From positions 1-64,000 of the forward strand of contig JAKQNF010000002.1 of the NCBI GenBank assembly GCA_029565935.1: DNA of 64,000 bases. Reading direction: 5' to 3'. Source of the stretch: Bacillota bacterium (GTDB lineage: Bacteria > Bacillota > DTU025 > MWDF01). Of the stretch, positions 54,328-63,759 are shown piece after piece. Positions within the stretch are counted from its first letter, which is position 1, and each line of letters starts with the position of its first letter. The position numbers were made by a program, and so were the translations under genes. The notes below the pieces were generated by a model. The model was not told where the DNA came from, searched no databases, and was given only the letters and a program-made list of their open reading frames with translations.

Positions 54328-57300
54328 TTGCAGCTAAACAAGCTATATATAAATGGATTCAAGACTTTCGCCGGAAAGTTCGAGTTCGACTTCAAGGAGG
54401 GTATAACGGCGATAGTCGGACCTAACGGATCCGGCAAGAGCAATTTGTCGGATGCAATAAGGTGGGCCTTGGGTGAGCAGAGCATAAGGCTCCTCAGAGG
54501 GTCAACCTTGGCAGACGTTATTTTCGCCGGCACCAGCAGCAGGAAGCAGTCCGGCATGGCAGAGGTAACCGTGGTAATCGACAATGGCGACAGGGCCATA
54601 CCATTGGAGTACGACGAAGTCTCGGTTACCAGGCGGGTCTTCAGGAACGGCGAGAGCCAGTTCCTTATCAACGGCATCGAGTGCCGCCTAAGGGACATTA
54701 ACGATATGTTCGCGGGCACAGGACTGGGCAAGGAGACATACGCGGTCATCGAGCAGGGCAAAGTGGACGCGATAATATCTTCTCAGCCCAACGACAGGCG
54801 CGGTATATTCGATGAAGCTTCTGGCATCATGAGGTACAAGAACCGAAAGAAGGATGCCGAAAGGAAGCTGGTCGACGTAGACGAGCGCACCGGCAGGGCT
54901 TCTGACATCATAGACGAGCTGGCCGCGAAAGAACCGATACTCGAAGAGCAGTCCGCCGCTGCCCAGCGGTATAAAGCAGCGTCATCCGAGCTTGCCTCCC
55001 TGGAGTTCAAACTCATCTGCTCTGAAGTCACCGAATGTAGTTCCCGCTTGTCTGCGTCCGAGAAGGAACTTGACCTGAAGGTGCAGGCGAGAGAAAGGGC
55101 GGAGACTGATCTTTCTGCAATGGAGACCGAGTACGAAACCGTAAGGATGAAAGCGGCGGATTCTGCGATAGGATATGACTCGGCCTACATGAGATCCCAA
55201 GCCGCATCAAAATCGGCCATGAAGCACGAGCTGTCGATAAAGGACAATGAAGCTGAGCTCATGCGGGACAGGATGTCACTGGAGAGAACCTCGTCCGACC
55301 GCGATGACACATGCAAGCGCCTGTCATCCATGAGGGACTCGCTTAAGGATTTATATTCAAAGAAGGATTCGGCAAGAGAGCGAATCGACGCCAAGAACGC
55401 TAAGATCGGCTCATTGTCGATAAAGATCGGCGATGTCAGGAACGAGCTTCAGTCCATCGAGAAGTCTATGGAGAAATTCAAGACGGACCACTTCACGCTC
55501 GTATCCGAAGTGGCGTCCATACGGACTTCGTTAGGCTCCATAAACGAAAGGCGGGAAGCGTCGGACGCAAGGAAGGCCAGGCTCGGTGCGATGCTCGCTG
55601 CCAAGCGTCAGTACATCACCGAGGCTTGCACGGACCTTGAGGAGGAGAAGTCGAAGCTAAGGAAGATCGTTAAGGAAGCATCAGAGACGCTTGGAATGAT
55701 CGAGGCGGCTAGGAAGGCGTTAGGCATGTTCAGGGCCGAGGAAGATTCGCTGACATCTTCCAAAGATGCACTGAGCTCGGAGCTTACGAAATCGAGGGCC
55801 GTCTTGGCAGGGCTAGAGAGCCTTGAGCAGGATTATGAGGGATATTCACCTGCTGTGAAGGCAGTACTGGGTGAATCGAAGAAGGGATCACTCAAAGGGA
55901 TCTTGTGTACGGTCGGAGAGGCGCTGAACGTACCCAAGGGTATGGAGACAGCGATAGAGGCCGCGCTGGGTGGTCAGATCAACGACATAATCTGCAGGAC
56001 GGCAGACGATGCATCTAAATGCGTCGAGTATTTGAAATCGAACAGGGCCGGCAGGGCGACTTTCCTACCGATCGATATCATAAAATCTTTCAAGCAGGGT
56101 ATCGACGCAAGGCTCGCAGGTTTCGATGGTTTCCTGGGCATGGCGTCTGAACTCGTAACATTCGACAAAGTATTCGAACCAGCCGTGGGATATCTACTCG
56201 GGGCCACAGCGGTTTTCAAGGACCTGGAAACCGCCGTTAAGGCGCAGCGTATGGGAATAAGGGTCAAGTCCTCCACATTGGACGGCGAGACGCTCACCTC
56301 AGGAGGGGCAATTACCGGTGGCGCCAGGCGTTCCCAGCAAGAGTCGGTGATTACGAGGAGGAACAGGATATCGGCACTGAAGCATGAGACAGACCGGCTT
56401 TTTGCCAGCCTGCAGGAAAAGAACGTCGAAATAGATGATCTGAGGAAAAAGGCCCAGGTACTTATAGATGAATTGTCCACCATGGAGAAGTCCGCATCGG
56501 AGACTGAAGCAAGAAGAAAGGACATAGAAACCGCCATATCAAGGATGGAGTCCGAAGTAGGCTCAGCCCACTCGCAGGAAATACTGCTTAATGGCGAGCT
56601 GGAGGACATCGAGTCTGACGAGCTCAGATGGGCGGACGATATCGCTAAGCTTGAAAAAGAGCTAATAAGGGCAGAACAGGCTGCGGAATCGCACGGGGAC
56701 CTGAGTGTCAGCGAAAAGAGCCAGAAGGGCGAGAAAGAGGCCGAACTAGCATCCCTCATGGAAGGCTTAACATCCCATCAAATCGAAAAGGCCACGTACG
56801 AAGCCGAGCTCAAGGCACTTGATGCGGAGATTGCCCCTATGAAGGCGTCAATTTCGCGTTCTGAAGAAGAACTGGCAAGACTCCACCAACGGATCGATGA
56901 GCTAGGAAGCAGCATAATCTCACTTTCATCGCTCATAGAAGACGAAAGGCGCCTGTGCGAAGGCTTCCAGCAGGAAGCTTCCTTAGCTACTAAGGAGCTG
57001 GAAGAATGCAGACAGAGGAGGGGCGAGCTGGAAAGCGGACTGGCTTCTCTTGAATCCGACATTAAGCAAAAGAGAAGGAGACTTGCACAAGCCCAGGATG
57101 CGGAAAACAGGCTATCGCTTGAATCGGCCAGGTTCTTGGGGGAATTCGAGGCCCTCACGGCTAGACTGAAGAAAGAACATGGAATTACGTTCGATGACAT
57201 TCCCAGCGAAGAAGGTGCGGCGTTTGACAAGGAAGCGACAAGCGTCCGCATCGAGGAGCTGAAGGCGGCCATCGAAAGCCTTGGGGATGTTAACCTTACT

Positions 57301-57900
57301 GCCGCAGAGGAGCTAGACAATCTAAAATCCAGGCTATCTTTCATGAGAGGCCAGATAGAGGACCTCGACAGGGCCCGCGCCTCCCTTGCCCAGGTGATCA
57401 AAGAGGCCGAGAGGACGGCACGAAAACAGTTCATAGAGATGTTCGCTCAGATTAGGGAAAACTTCAAGGAGCTCTTTGCGCAGCTCTTCGAAGGCGGCCA
57501 GGCGGACATCGTTCTCGTCGACGAGGAAGAACCCTTAGAAAGCGGTATAGAGATCATATGCAGACCGCCTGGTAAGAAGCTCTCGCAGCTGTCCCTTCTG
57601 TCTGGAGGGGAGAAAGCCTTGGCGGCTATTGCGCTGATATTCTCATTCCTCAAGTCAAGGCCGGCGCCGTTTTGCATACTGGACGAGATAGACGCAGCCC
57701 TGGACGAAGCCAACCTGCAGAGGTTCAAGGAGCTGGTTTCCGATTATTCTAAGAGAAGCCAGATGATAATCATAACTCATAGAAGAAGAACCATGGAATC
57801 CGCCGGGCGCGTCTACGGGGTGACCATGGAGGAACAGGGCGTCTCAAAATCAGTATGCGTCGATACTTCACAGCTGACATTCCAGGAGGGCATGGTCTGA
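54328..57900 (+). CDS. smc: Chromosome segregation protein SMC
   Basis: This 1190-aa condensin ATPase is complete: N-terminal head with Walker A GPNGSGKSN, long coiled coil, central hinge (about 510-680, with GILCTVGEALNVPKG and LTSGGAITGGARR), second coiled coil, and C-terminal head with signature LSGGEKALAAIAL and Walker B FCILDEIDAALDEAN. It has a TTG start with GGAGGT upstream. It overlaps ftsY by one base. Confidence 0.98.
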   Translation: MQLNKLYINGFKTFAGKFEFDFKEGITAIVGPNGSGKSNLSDAIRWALGEQSIRLLRGSTLADVIFAGTSSRKQSGMAEVTVVIDNGDRAIPLEYDEVSVTRRVFRNGESQFLINGIECRLRDINDMFAGTGLGKETYAVIEQGKVDAIISSQPNDRRGIFDEASGIMRYKNRKKDAERKLVDVDERTGRASDIIDELAAKEPILEEQSAAAQRYKAASSELASLEFKLICSEVTECSSRLSASEKELDLKVQARERAETDLSAMETEYETVRMKAADSAIGYDSAYMRSQAASKSAMKHELSIKDNEAELMRDRMSLERTSSDRDDTCKRLSSMRDSLKDLYSKKDSARERIDAKNAKIGSLSIKIGDVRNELQSIEKSMEKFKTDHFTLVSEVASIRTSLGSINERREASDARKARLGAMLAAKRQYITEACTDLEEEKSKLRKIVKEASETLGMIEAARKALGMFRAEEDSLTSSKDALSSELTKSRAVLAGLESLEQDYEGYSPAVKAVLGESKKGSLKGILCTVGEALNVPKGMETAIEAALGGQINDIICRTADDASKCVEYLKSNRAGRATFLPIDIIKSFKQGIDARLAGFDGFLGMASELVTFDKVFEPAVGYLLGATAVFKDLETAVKAQRMGIRVKSSTLDGETLTSGGAITGGARRSQQESVITRRNRISALKHETDRLFASLQEKNVEIDDLRKKAQVLIDELSTMEKSASETEARRKDIETAISRMESEVGSAHSQEILLNGELEDIESDELRWADDIAKLEKELIRAEQAAESHGDLSVSEKSQKGEKEAELASLMEGLTSHQIEKATYEAELKALDAEIAPMKASISRSEEELARLHQRIDELGSSIISLSSLIEDERRLCEGFQQEASLATKELEECRQRRGELESGLASLESDIKQKRRRLAQAQDAENRLSLESARFLGEFEALTARLKKEHGITFDDIPSEEGAAFDKEATSVRIEELKAAIESLGDVNLTAAEELDNLKSRLSFMRGQIEDLDRARASLAQVIKEAERTARKQFIEMFAQIRENFKELFAQLFEGGQADIVLVDEEEPLESGIEIICRPPGKKLSQLSLLSGGEKALAAIALIFSFLKSRPAPFCILDEIDAALDEANLQRFKELVSDYSKRSQMIIITHRRRTMESAGRVYGVTMEEQGVSKSVCVDTSQLTFQEGMV

Positions 57901-58835
57901 TGGGCATATTGGGTCTGATAGGCAAGGGGCTGACAAAGACGAAGGAGGCTCTGTCGAAGAAGCTCGGTGAGCTGTTCGGCGGGCGCGATTATATTTGCGC
58001 GGAGGACTTGGACGAGCTAGAGGCGATGTTGCTGCAAGCTGACCTAGGACAAAGCACCGTTGAGAAGATACTTTCGGAGCTTAAATCCCGCATGGAAGCA
58101 GATGGCAAGGCCGACAGGAAGGTTCTAGAGGGGATAATCAGCGGGATAATAGGGGAGATATTATCGGCGTCTAGCAAAACGGAGATCCAAATCCATAAAC
58201 CGCACGTCATAGTACTTCTTGGCGTCAATGGCACCGGAAAGACAACTTCCGCGGGAAAGATGGCGTATTCGCTGTCCAGGCAGGGTAAAAAGGTAGTGCT
58301 GGCAGCTGCAGACACTTTCAGGGCAGCGGCAATAGAGCAACTGGAAGTATGGGCTGAAAGAGCTGGCGCCGAGCTGGTAAAGCACAAGCAAGGCTCCGAT
58401 CCTTCAGCGGTCGCCTTCGATGCCGCGAAAGCCGCGATCAACAGAGACGCAGACTATCTGATAGTGGATACTGCCGGAAGGCTGCACACCAAGAGCAACT
58501 TGATGGAAGAGCTTAAAAAAGTTGGTAAGGTAATCGGAGGACAGGTCGAATCCGCGCCTCACGAGACATTACTGGTAATAGACGCGACCACAGGGCAGAA
58601 CGGCCTGGTACAGGCGAGGGAATTCAACAAGGCCATTCCCCTGACGGGCATAATACTCACCAAGCTGGACGGTACGGCAAAAGGCGGGATAGTAGTCGCC
58701 GTCTCTGAGGAGCTGGGAATACCTGTTAAGTACGTAGGTGTGGGAGAATCGGCCGAGGATTTGAGGCCGTTCGATGCCAAGGAGTTCGTAGAAGGGCTTT
58801 TCAAGGTAGGAGAAGTTGACAATGCGGTGTCCTGA
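57900..58835 (+). CDS. ftsY: Signal recognition particle receptor FtsY
   Basis: FtsY is the membrane-bound SRP receptor GTPase (311 aa). A short N-terminal amphipathic helix (ILGLIGKGLTKTKEALSKK) replaces the long acidic A domain. The NG domain is complete (GVNGTGKTTSAGKMAY, DTFRAAAIEQL, DTAGRLHTKSNLM, TKLDGTAKGG). The start at 57900 overlaps the smc stop (TGATG) and follows AGGAGGGC; a longer frame from 57855 has no SD. Confidence 0.97.
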   Translation: MGILGLIGKGLTKTKEALSKKLGELFGGRDYICAEDLDELEAMLLQADLGQSTVEKILSELKSRMEADGKADRKVLEGIISGIIGEILSASSKTEIQIHKPHVIVLLGVNGTGKTTSAGKMAYSLSRQGKKVVLAAADTFRAAAIEQLEVWAERAGAELVKHKQGSDPSAVAFDAAKAAINRDADYLIVDTAGRLHTKSNLMEELKKVGKVIGGQVESAPHETLLVIDATTGQNGLVQAREFNKAIPLTGIILTKLDGTAKGGIVVAVSEELGIPVKYVGVGESAEDLRPFDAKEFVEGLFKVGEVDNAVS

Positions 58836-58885
58836 CGATTATAATCCCAATGTCAAGGAAATGGCTTGACAGCATGGAGGCCGGG

Positions 58886-59233
58886 ATGCTCGATAAAGTT
58901 GAGAGGATCGCAAGGCTGCTTGACCTCTACAAAGGCATAATATCCGAGAAACAGGGGAACATGTGCTCCAGGTACTTCCTCGATAACCTGAGCCTTTCCG
59001 AGATTGCTGAAAACGAGGGTATAAGCAGGCAAGCAGTGCATGACGGCATAGAAAGGGGCATTGAGTCCCTGGAGGCCGCCGACACATCCTTGAGGCTGAT
59101 AGAAAGATCAGACAGGCTGTCCAAGATAGCCGAGAAGATCAATGTACTGGTGGCATCATTGCCGGAGGGAACTCGCGAAGCCGAGGAGCTTTCGAGGCTC
59201 GCCGCGGCGATAGGGAATATCTTCGAAGACTAG
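58886..59233 (+). CDS. ylxM: YlxM/p13 family putative helix-turn-helix protein
   Basis: This 115-aa protein has a sigma-70 region 4-like helix-turn-helix (LDLYKGIISEKQ, YFLDNLSLSEIAENEGISRQ, VHDGIERG). YlxM lies between ftsY and ffh in many Gram-positives and has been linked to the SRP pathway, possibly modulating Ffh GTPase activity. The start at 58886 has GGAGG nine bases upstream; the ATG at 58850 lacks an SD. Confidence 0.9.
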   Translation: MLDKVERIARLLDLYKGIISEKQGNMCSRYFLDNLSLSEIAENEGISRQAVHDGIERGIESLEAADTSLRLIERSDRLSKIAEKINVLVASLPEGTREAEELSRLAAAIGNIFED

Positions 59234-59248
59234 ACCGGGGGTTTGACG

Positions 59249-60580
59249 ATGGCTTTCGAAGGTCTGAGCGAAAAGCTGCAATCGATCATGCAGAAGCTGA
59301 AGGGGCACGGGAAGCTCTCCGAGAAGGAGATCGACTCAGCCCTTAAAGAAGTGAGAATCGCCTTGTTGGAGGCGGACGTCAACTTCAAAGTGGTCAAGTC
59401 TTTCATAGAAAAAGTCAGAGAGCGCGCCCTGGGTTCAGAGGTAATGCAGAGCCTTACACCGGCGCAGCAGGTCATAAAGATCGTACATTCAGAGCTCATA
59501 GAGCTTATGGGCAGCACTGCAAGCAGGCTTGAGCTTGGTCAGGAGCCGCCCATTGTGATAATGATGGTCGGCCTGCAAGGCTCAGGCAAGACCACGACCT
59601 CTGCAAAGTTGGCTAATCTACTAAAGAAGGCCAACAACAAGCGGCCCATGCTCGTCGCTTGCGACACTAGAAGACCAGCCGCGGTAAAACAGCTGGAGAC
59701 ACTGGGCACTCAGATTGGCGTGCCTGTGCATCATGTAGAAGGGGCCAGCCCTGAACAGATAGCGAAATCCGCCGTGGAAGGCGCGCTCAAGTCCGGCAGG
59801 GACCTGGTAATACTTGACACCGCAGGAAGGCTACACATAGATGAGGAGCTCATGCAGGAGCTCGAAAGGATAAAGATCCTGACGGACCCTGATGAGATCC
59901 TTCTTGTCGTAGACGCGATGACAGGGCAGGATGCGGTGAACGTCGCCAAGGCCTTCCAGGAAAGGCTAGACATAACGGGAGTCATATTAACGAAGCTTGA
60001 CGGGGACGCAAGAGGCGGTGCCGCCCTTTCGGTAAGGGCCGTGACGGGAAAGCCGATTAAGTTCGCAGGCACCGGAGAGAAGCTTGACGGAATCGAAGTA
60101 TTCCACCCGGACAGGATGGCGTCACGGATACTCGGAATGGGCGATATACTTACGGTCATTGAGAAGGCCCAGGAGTCATTCGACGTCGAGCAGGCCAAGA
60201 AGATCGAAGCCAAGCTGAGGAAGCAGGAATTCTCGCTGGAGGACTTCCTCGTGCAGCTCAAGGAGATCAAGAAGATGGGCCCACTGGGCGACATGCTGTC
60301 GATGATACCGGGATTGTCGTCGAACAGGAAGCTCAAGGACCTTAAAGTCGACGAGAAGCAGATGTCCAGGGTAGAGGCCATAATATATTCCATGACACCA
60401 GGGGAAAGGCGCAGGCCCGACACCATAGATTCATCAAGGAAGAAAAGGATCGCGGCTGGGAGCGGCACGAAGGTACAGGACGTTAACGCATTGCTGAAAC
60501 AATACGAAGAGACGAAGAAGCTACTTAAGGCATTCGGCGGAGGAAAGAGACAAAAGATGAGGATGCCTGGGATATTCTAG
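59249..60580 (+). CDS. ffh: Signal recognition particle protein Ffh
   Basis: Ffh is the SRP54 GTPase that delivers nascent membrane proteins to FtsY (443 aa). The NG domain (GLQGSGKTTTSAKLA, CDTRRPAAVKQLE, DTAGRLHIDEELM, TKLDGDARGGAA) is followed by a methionine-rich M domain ending KRQKMRMPGIF, which binds signal peptides and SRP RNA. The ATG at 59249 follows GGGGG. The SRP RNA gene was not seen here. Confidence 0.98.
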   Translation: MAFEGLSEKLQSIMQKLKGHGKLSEKEIDSALKEVRIALLEADVNFKVVKSFIEKVRERALGSEVMQSLTPAQQVIKIVHSELIELMGSTASRLELGQEPPIVIMMVGLQGSGKTTTSAKLANLLKKANNKRPMLVACDTRRPAAVKQLETLGTQIGVPVHHVEGASPEQIAKSAVEGALKSGRDLVILDTAGRLHIDEELMQELERIKILTDPDEILLVVDAMTGQDAVNVAKAFQERLDITGVILTKLDGDARGGAALSVRAVTGKPIKFAGTGEKLDGIEVFHPDRMASRILGMGDILTVIEKAQESFDVEQAKKIEAKLRKQEFSLEDFLVQLKEIKKMGPLGDMLSMIPGLSSNRKLKDLKVDEKQMSRVEAIIYSMTPGERRRPDTIDSSRKKRIAAGSGTKVQDVNALLKQYEETKKLLKAFGGGKRQKMRMPGIF

Positions 60581-60604
60581 AAGAAACCGAGGAGGATGCA
60601 GAAA

Positions 60605-60847
60605 ATGGCAGTCAAGATCAGATTGACTAGGACAGGAAGCAACAAACAGGCCAGTTACAGGGTAGTCGTATCGGATTCGAGGTCCCCTAGAGACGGAAGC
60701 TTCATCGAGATAATAGGCCACTACAATCCCAGGATGCACCCTGCTGAGATAGTCATCGACGCAGAGAAGGCGAAGGCATGGATCGCAAAGGGCGCACAGC
60801 CAACCGATTCAGTCCGCATGCTGATGAAATCAGCCGGAATAGAATAA
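60605..60847 (+). CDS. rpsP: 30S ribosomal protein S16
   Basis: This 80-aa protein begins [19 protein letters not shown] and contains [26 protein letters not shown] lies nine bases before the ATG at 60605; the open frame begins three codons earlier. It is first of the rpsP-khpA-rimM-trmD-rplS set. Confidence 0.98.
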   Translation: MAVKIRLTRTGSNKQASYRVVVSDSRSPRDGSFIEIIGHYNPRMHPAEIVIDAEKAKAWIAKGAQPTDSVRMLMKSAGIE

Positions 60848-60860
60848 GGGCTGAGGGATC

Positions 60861-61124
60861 ATGATGGCTTCCAGGAAACGCTCAAGGCTTAAGGACGTAG
60901 TCGAATACACGGTCAGGAGCTTGGTAAGAGAACCTGAAGAGGTCTTTGTGAAAGAGATCTGGAACCGTGATGACGACCTTGTGCTCAAGATTACGACGGC
61001 CCAGCCTGACATGGGAAAGGTCATCGGGAAGCAGGGGCGCATAGCAAAGGCCGTAAGGGCCATAGCAAAGGCCCAGGCCGTAAAGGAAGACGTTAAGGTC
61101 ACTGTCGACATAGTCGAGAGGTGA
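60861..61124 (+). CDS. khpA: KH-domain RNA-binding protein KhpA (YlqC)
   Basis: This 87-aa single type-II KH domain has the RNA-binding loop GKVIGKQGRIAKAVR (GxxG = GKQG). KhpA pairs with KhpB (Jag) in RNA binding and cell-envelope control in Gram-positives. ATG codons at 60861 and 60864 are alternatives. It lies between rpsP and rimM, as usual. Confidence 0.95.
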   Translation: MMASRKRSRLKDVVEYTVRSLVREPEEVFVKEIWNRDDDLVLKITTAQPDMGKVIGKQGRIAKAVRAIAKAQAVKEDVKVTVDIVER

Positions 61125-61131
61125 TGCTTGA

Positions 61132-61638
61132 TTGCTGATTCCTGTAGGGGTAATAAGGTCTGCGCACGGACTCCGTGGATATTTCAGAATAGAGGCCTAC
61201 TCGGGCTCTTCGAGGACCATCAGGGCGCAGGAAAAGCTCATGGTGGGAGCCACCGAAGCTAAGGCAGTGCCTTACAAGGTGGAAGACATCAAAGAACCCA
61301 GGAAGGGCGTGGTCCTTCTCAAGCTGGCCGGTGTCGAGAATCCTGATGATGTCGAGGCCCTCAAGGATTTCACGCTGTCAGTAGATGAGAAGGACTTGCC
61401 TGAACTACTTGAAGGAAGCTTCTATGATTACATGCTGGTAGGCTGCGAAGTACGTCTTTTTGACCAAAGTCTTCTTGGCATCGTCGAACGTGTGGACAAA
61501 TTCCCCGCAAACGACGTAATAGTAGCAAGAGGACAGGACGGTAGAGAGATCCTGATACCCGCGATTAAGGATATCGTAAGGGAAGTTGACATCAAGGCCC
61601 GCAAGATAGTTGTGGAAGACAGGAAAGGTCTCAGATAA
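61132..61638 (+). CDS. rimM: Ribosome maturation factor RimM
   Basis: RimM (168 aa) helps assemble the 30S head and binds S19. LIPVGVIRSAHGLRGYFRIE and KGVVLLKLAGVENPDDVEAL form the N-domain; YYDYMLVG-type PRC-barrel residues (here FYDYMLVGCEV) and LIPAIKDIVREVD form the C-domain. It has a TTG start with GAGAGGTGATG upstream, seven bases after khpA. Confidence 0.96.
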   Translation: MLIPVGVIRSAHGLRGYFRIEAYSGSSRTIRAQEKLMVGATEAKAVPYKVEDIKEPRKGVVLLKLAGVENPDDVEALKDFTLSVDEKDLPELLEGSFYDYMLVGCEVRLFDQSLLGIVERVDKFPANDVIVARGQDGREILIPAIKDIVREVDIKARKIVVEDRKGLR

Positions 61639-61644
61639 GCGCCG

Positions 61645-62427
61645 ATGATTAGGTTCGACATACTTACCCTCTTCCCCGGCATGTTCGATGGTTTCAAAGA
61701 GGAGAGCATCCTAGGAAGAGCGCATGAAGAAGGACTCATATCGATCGTGGTGACCAATATCAGGGACTTCGCCTCCGGCAGGCACAAGGTTACGGACGAT
61801 TATTCGTTCGGCGGCGGGTGCGGTATGGTCATGATGGCCGAGCCTGTCATGCGTGCTCTTGAAAACGTCAAGACATCCTTAGGGCCGGGGACCAGAGGCC
61901 GTGTAGTATTGATGTCACCGCAAGGGAAGAGGTTCTGCCAAGAAGATGCGATCAGGCTCGCATCTTACGATCAAGTGGCGCTCATCTGCGGACATTACGA
62001 GGGAGTGGATGAGAGGATATCATCCTTCGTGGACGAAGAGCTTTCCATAGGGGATTTCGTCCTGACCGGCGGAGAAGTAGCAGCAATGGCGGTCGTAGAC
62101 GCTACTTCAAGGATGATTCCCGGTGTATTGGGACACGAGGATAGCGCCGGGTCTGATTCGTTCTTCGAAGGGCTGCTGGACTACCCTCATTTTACCAGGC
62201 CCAGGGTTTGGAGGGGGCTGGCCGTCCCTGAAGTGCTCCTGTCAGGTGACCATGAGGCTATCAGGCTATACAGGCGGGCCCAGTCACTCAAAAGGACGGC
62301 CGCAAGGCGCCCTGACCTGCTCGAGGGGCTGAAGCTGAGCGAGGAGGATGAAAGGTTGCTGTACGACCTGCCCAAGAAGAAGAGGCGCGACCGCAGGAAA
62401 AAATCCATCGAAAAGGACGACTATTGA
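61645..62427 (+). CDS. trmD: tRNA (guanine37-N1)-methyltransferase TrmD
   Basis: This 260-aa SPOUT-class enzyme makes m1G37, which prevents frameshifting. FDILTLFPGMFDGF, DDYSFGGGCGMVM, LICGHYEGVDERI, SIGDFVLTGGE and the knot-region GVLGHEDSAGSDSF are canonical. The C-terminus ends in a Lys/Arg-rich tail (KKKRRDRRKKS). It starts seven bases after rimM. Confidence 0.97.
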   Translation: MIRFDILTLFPGMFDGFKEESILGRAHEEGLISIVVTNIRDFASGRHKVTDDYSFGGGCGMVMMAEPVMRALENVKTSLGPGTRGRVVLMSPQGKRFCQEDAIRLASYDQVALICGHYEGVDERISSFVDEELSIGDFVLTGGEVAAMAVVDATSRMIPGVLGHEDSAGSDSFFEGLLDYPHFTRPRVWRGLAVPEVLLSGDHEAIRLYRRAQSLKRTAARRPDLLEGLKLSEEDERLLYDLPKKKRRDRRKKSIEKDDY

Positions 62428-62519
62428 TTTAGTGGCAAGTATAATGGTATATTTCTTATGTTAATACGGACGGTCCTCTGAGCAATGCCCTCACGAACGT
62501 CTATGATGCGAGGTGCGAC

Positions 62520-62870
62520 ATGAATCTTATCCAGGAGATCGAAAGACTTCAGCTCAAGACGGATATCCCGAGCTTCCGCCCCGGAGATACGGTCAAGGTC
62601 TATGCCAAGATCATCGAGGGCAGCCGCGAAAGGATACAGGTCTTCGAAGGCATTGTGATCGCAAGGGCCGGTGGAGGCATCGGAGAGACTTTTACGGTTC
62701 GCAAGCTTTCTTCGGGAATTGGCGTAGAAAGAGTATTCCCGCTGCATTCGCCCAACGTCGACAAGATCGAAGTAGTCAAGCAGGGTGCAGTCCGCAGGGC
62801 GAAACTGTTCTACTTGCGTGGCAGGCTGGGCAAGGCGGCGACGAGGGTTCGCGAGCGCAGGCGCTCTTAG
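62520..62870 (+). CDS. rplS: 50S ribosomal protein L19
   Basis: This 116-aa protein has [33 protein letters not shown] and [17 protein letters not shown]. It is separated from trmD by 92 bp, in which a TATAAT (62440-62445) without a good -35 may mark an internal promoter. A strong terminator follows. Confidence 0.98.
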   Translation: MNLIQEIERLQLKTDIPSFRPGDTVKVYAKIIEGSRERIQVFEGIVIARAGGGIGETFTVRKLSSGIGVERVFPLHSPNVDKIEVVKQGAVRRAKLFYLRGRLGKAATRVRERRRS

Positions 62871-62898
62871 TTCTGCCTACATCCGTAATGATATCGTC

Positions 62899-62928
62899 AA
62901 AAGCCGCCCTTTAGGTGCGGCTTTTTCG
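62899..62928 (+). terminator. Terminator after rplS
   Basis: AAAGCCGC (62900-62907) pairs with GCGGCTTT (62917-62924), followed by TTCGATTT within the run CTTTTTCG. Some read-through to rbgA is likely, as no clear promoter follows. Confidence 0.85.
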
Positions 62929-62943
62929 ATTTAGGAGGAACAG

Positions 62944-63759
62944 ATGGCCCATTCATGGTATCCAGGGCACATGGCTAAGACCGTCAAGGAGATCAAGCCA
63001 CTGCTCAAGATAATCGACGTAGTGATAGAACTAGTGGATGCAAGAGCGCCCATGTCTTCCTCCAATCCGCTGCTTGGGGAGATATCGTCAAGGAAACCAT
63101 CCATAGTGCTGCTAAACAAGGCCGATCTGGCTGACCAGCACAGAACGGAGCTATGGCTGAGGAACATAAGAGGGTCGGGAAGGAAGGCATTCGCCACGAA
63201 TGCCGAGGACGGTACAGGGATAAGCAACGCGATGAGGGCCATCAGCGCCGTAGAGGGCAATGCCAGGACGAGGCCCAGGGCATTGATCGTCGGCATGCCT
63301 AACGTTGGCAAGTCGTCATTGATCAACAGGCTGGCCAAGAAAGCCAGCGCGAAGACGGGCGACAAGCCCGGGATAACCCGCAGCAAGCAATGGATAGACA
63401 TCGGCAATGCAGAGCTATTGGACACGCCGGGCATTATGCCCCTCAGGGTGGATGATCCTCTGGTATGGTTCAAGCTCTGCGCCCTGGGCATAATCGGGGA
63501 CGACCTTTTCGAAAAGGAAAAAGTCGCCAGGGACCTGCTTGAACAACTATCAATGGAATACCCAGGATTCATTGCGGAAAGATACAGTGTGACCGAATCG
63601 CTCCAGCATGAGGGGCAGCATGCGGTGCTGGAAGAGATCGCCTTGAAAAAAGGCTGCATAATGAGAGGCGGGATTCCAGACCTGGAAAAGGCTTCATTGA
63701 TGGTGATCAAGGACTTCAGGAGCGGAAGGATCGGGAGGATAAGCCTTGAGAGCGTCTGA
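62944..63759 (+). CDS. rbgA: Ribosome biogenesis GTPase RbgA (YlqF)
   Basis: RbgA is a circularly permuted GTPase needed for late 50S assembly (271 aa). The G motifs appear in permuted order: G4 LLNKADLA, then G5-like TNAEDG, then G1 GMPNVGKSSLINRL, G2 PGITRS and G3 DTPGIM. The N-terminal WYPGHMAKT is diagnostic. AGGAGGA precedes the ATG. It is followed by rnhB, the standard order. Confidence 0.97.
   Translation: MAHSWYPGHMAKTVKEIKPLLKIIDVVIELVDARAPMSSSNPLLGEISSRKPSIVLLNKADLADQHRTELWLRNIRGSGRKAFATNAEDGTGISNAMRAISAVEGNARTRPRALIVGMPNVGKSSLINRLAKKASAKTGDKPGITRSKQWIDIGNAELLDTPGIMPLRVDDPLVWFKLCALGIIGDDLFEKEKVARDLLEQLSMEYPGFIAERYSVTESLQHEGQHAVLEEIALKKGCIMRGGIPDLEKASLMVIKDFRSGRIGRISLESV

Noticed and set aside
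54066-54761. Minus-strand frame of 231 codons
   Set aside because: It spans the rnc-smc junction antisense to both genes, with no recognisable protein.
58864-58869. TTGACA within the ftsY-ylxM gap
   Set aside because: No -10 box at a suitable distance; it is probably chance inside a co-transcribed operon.
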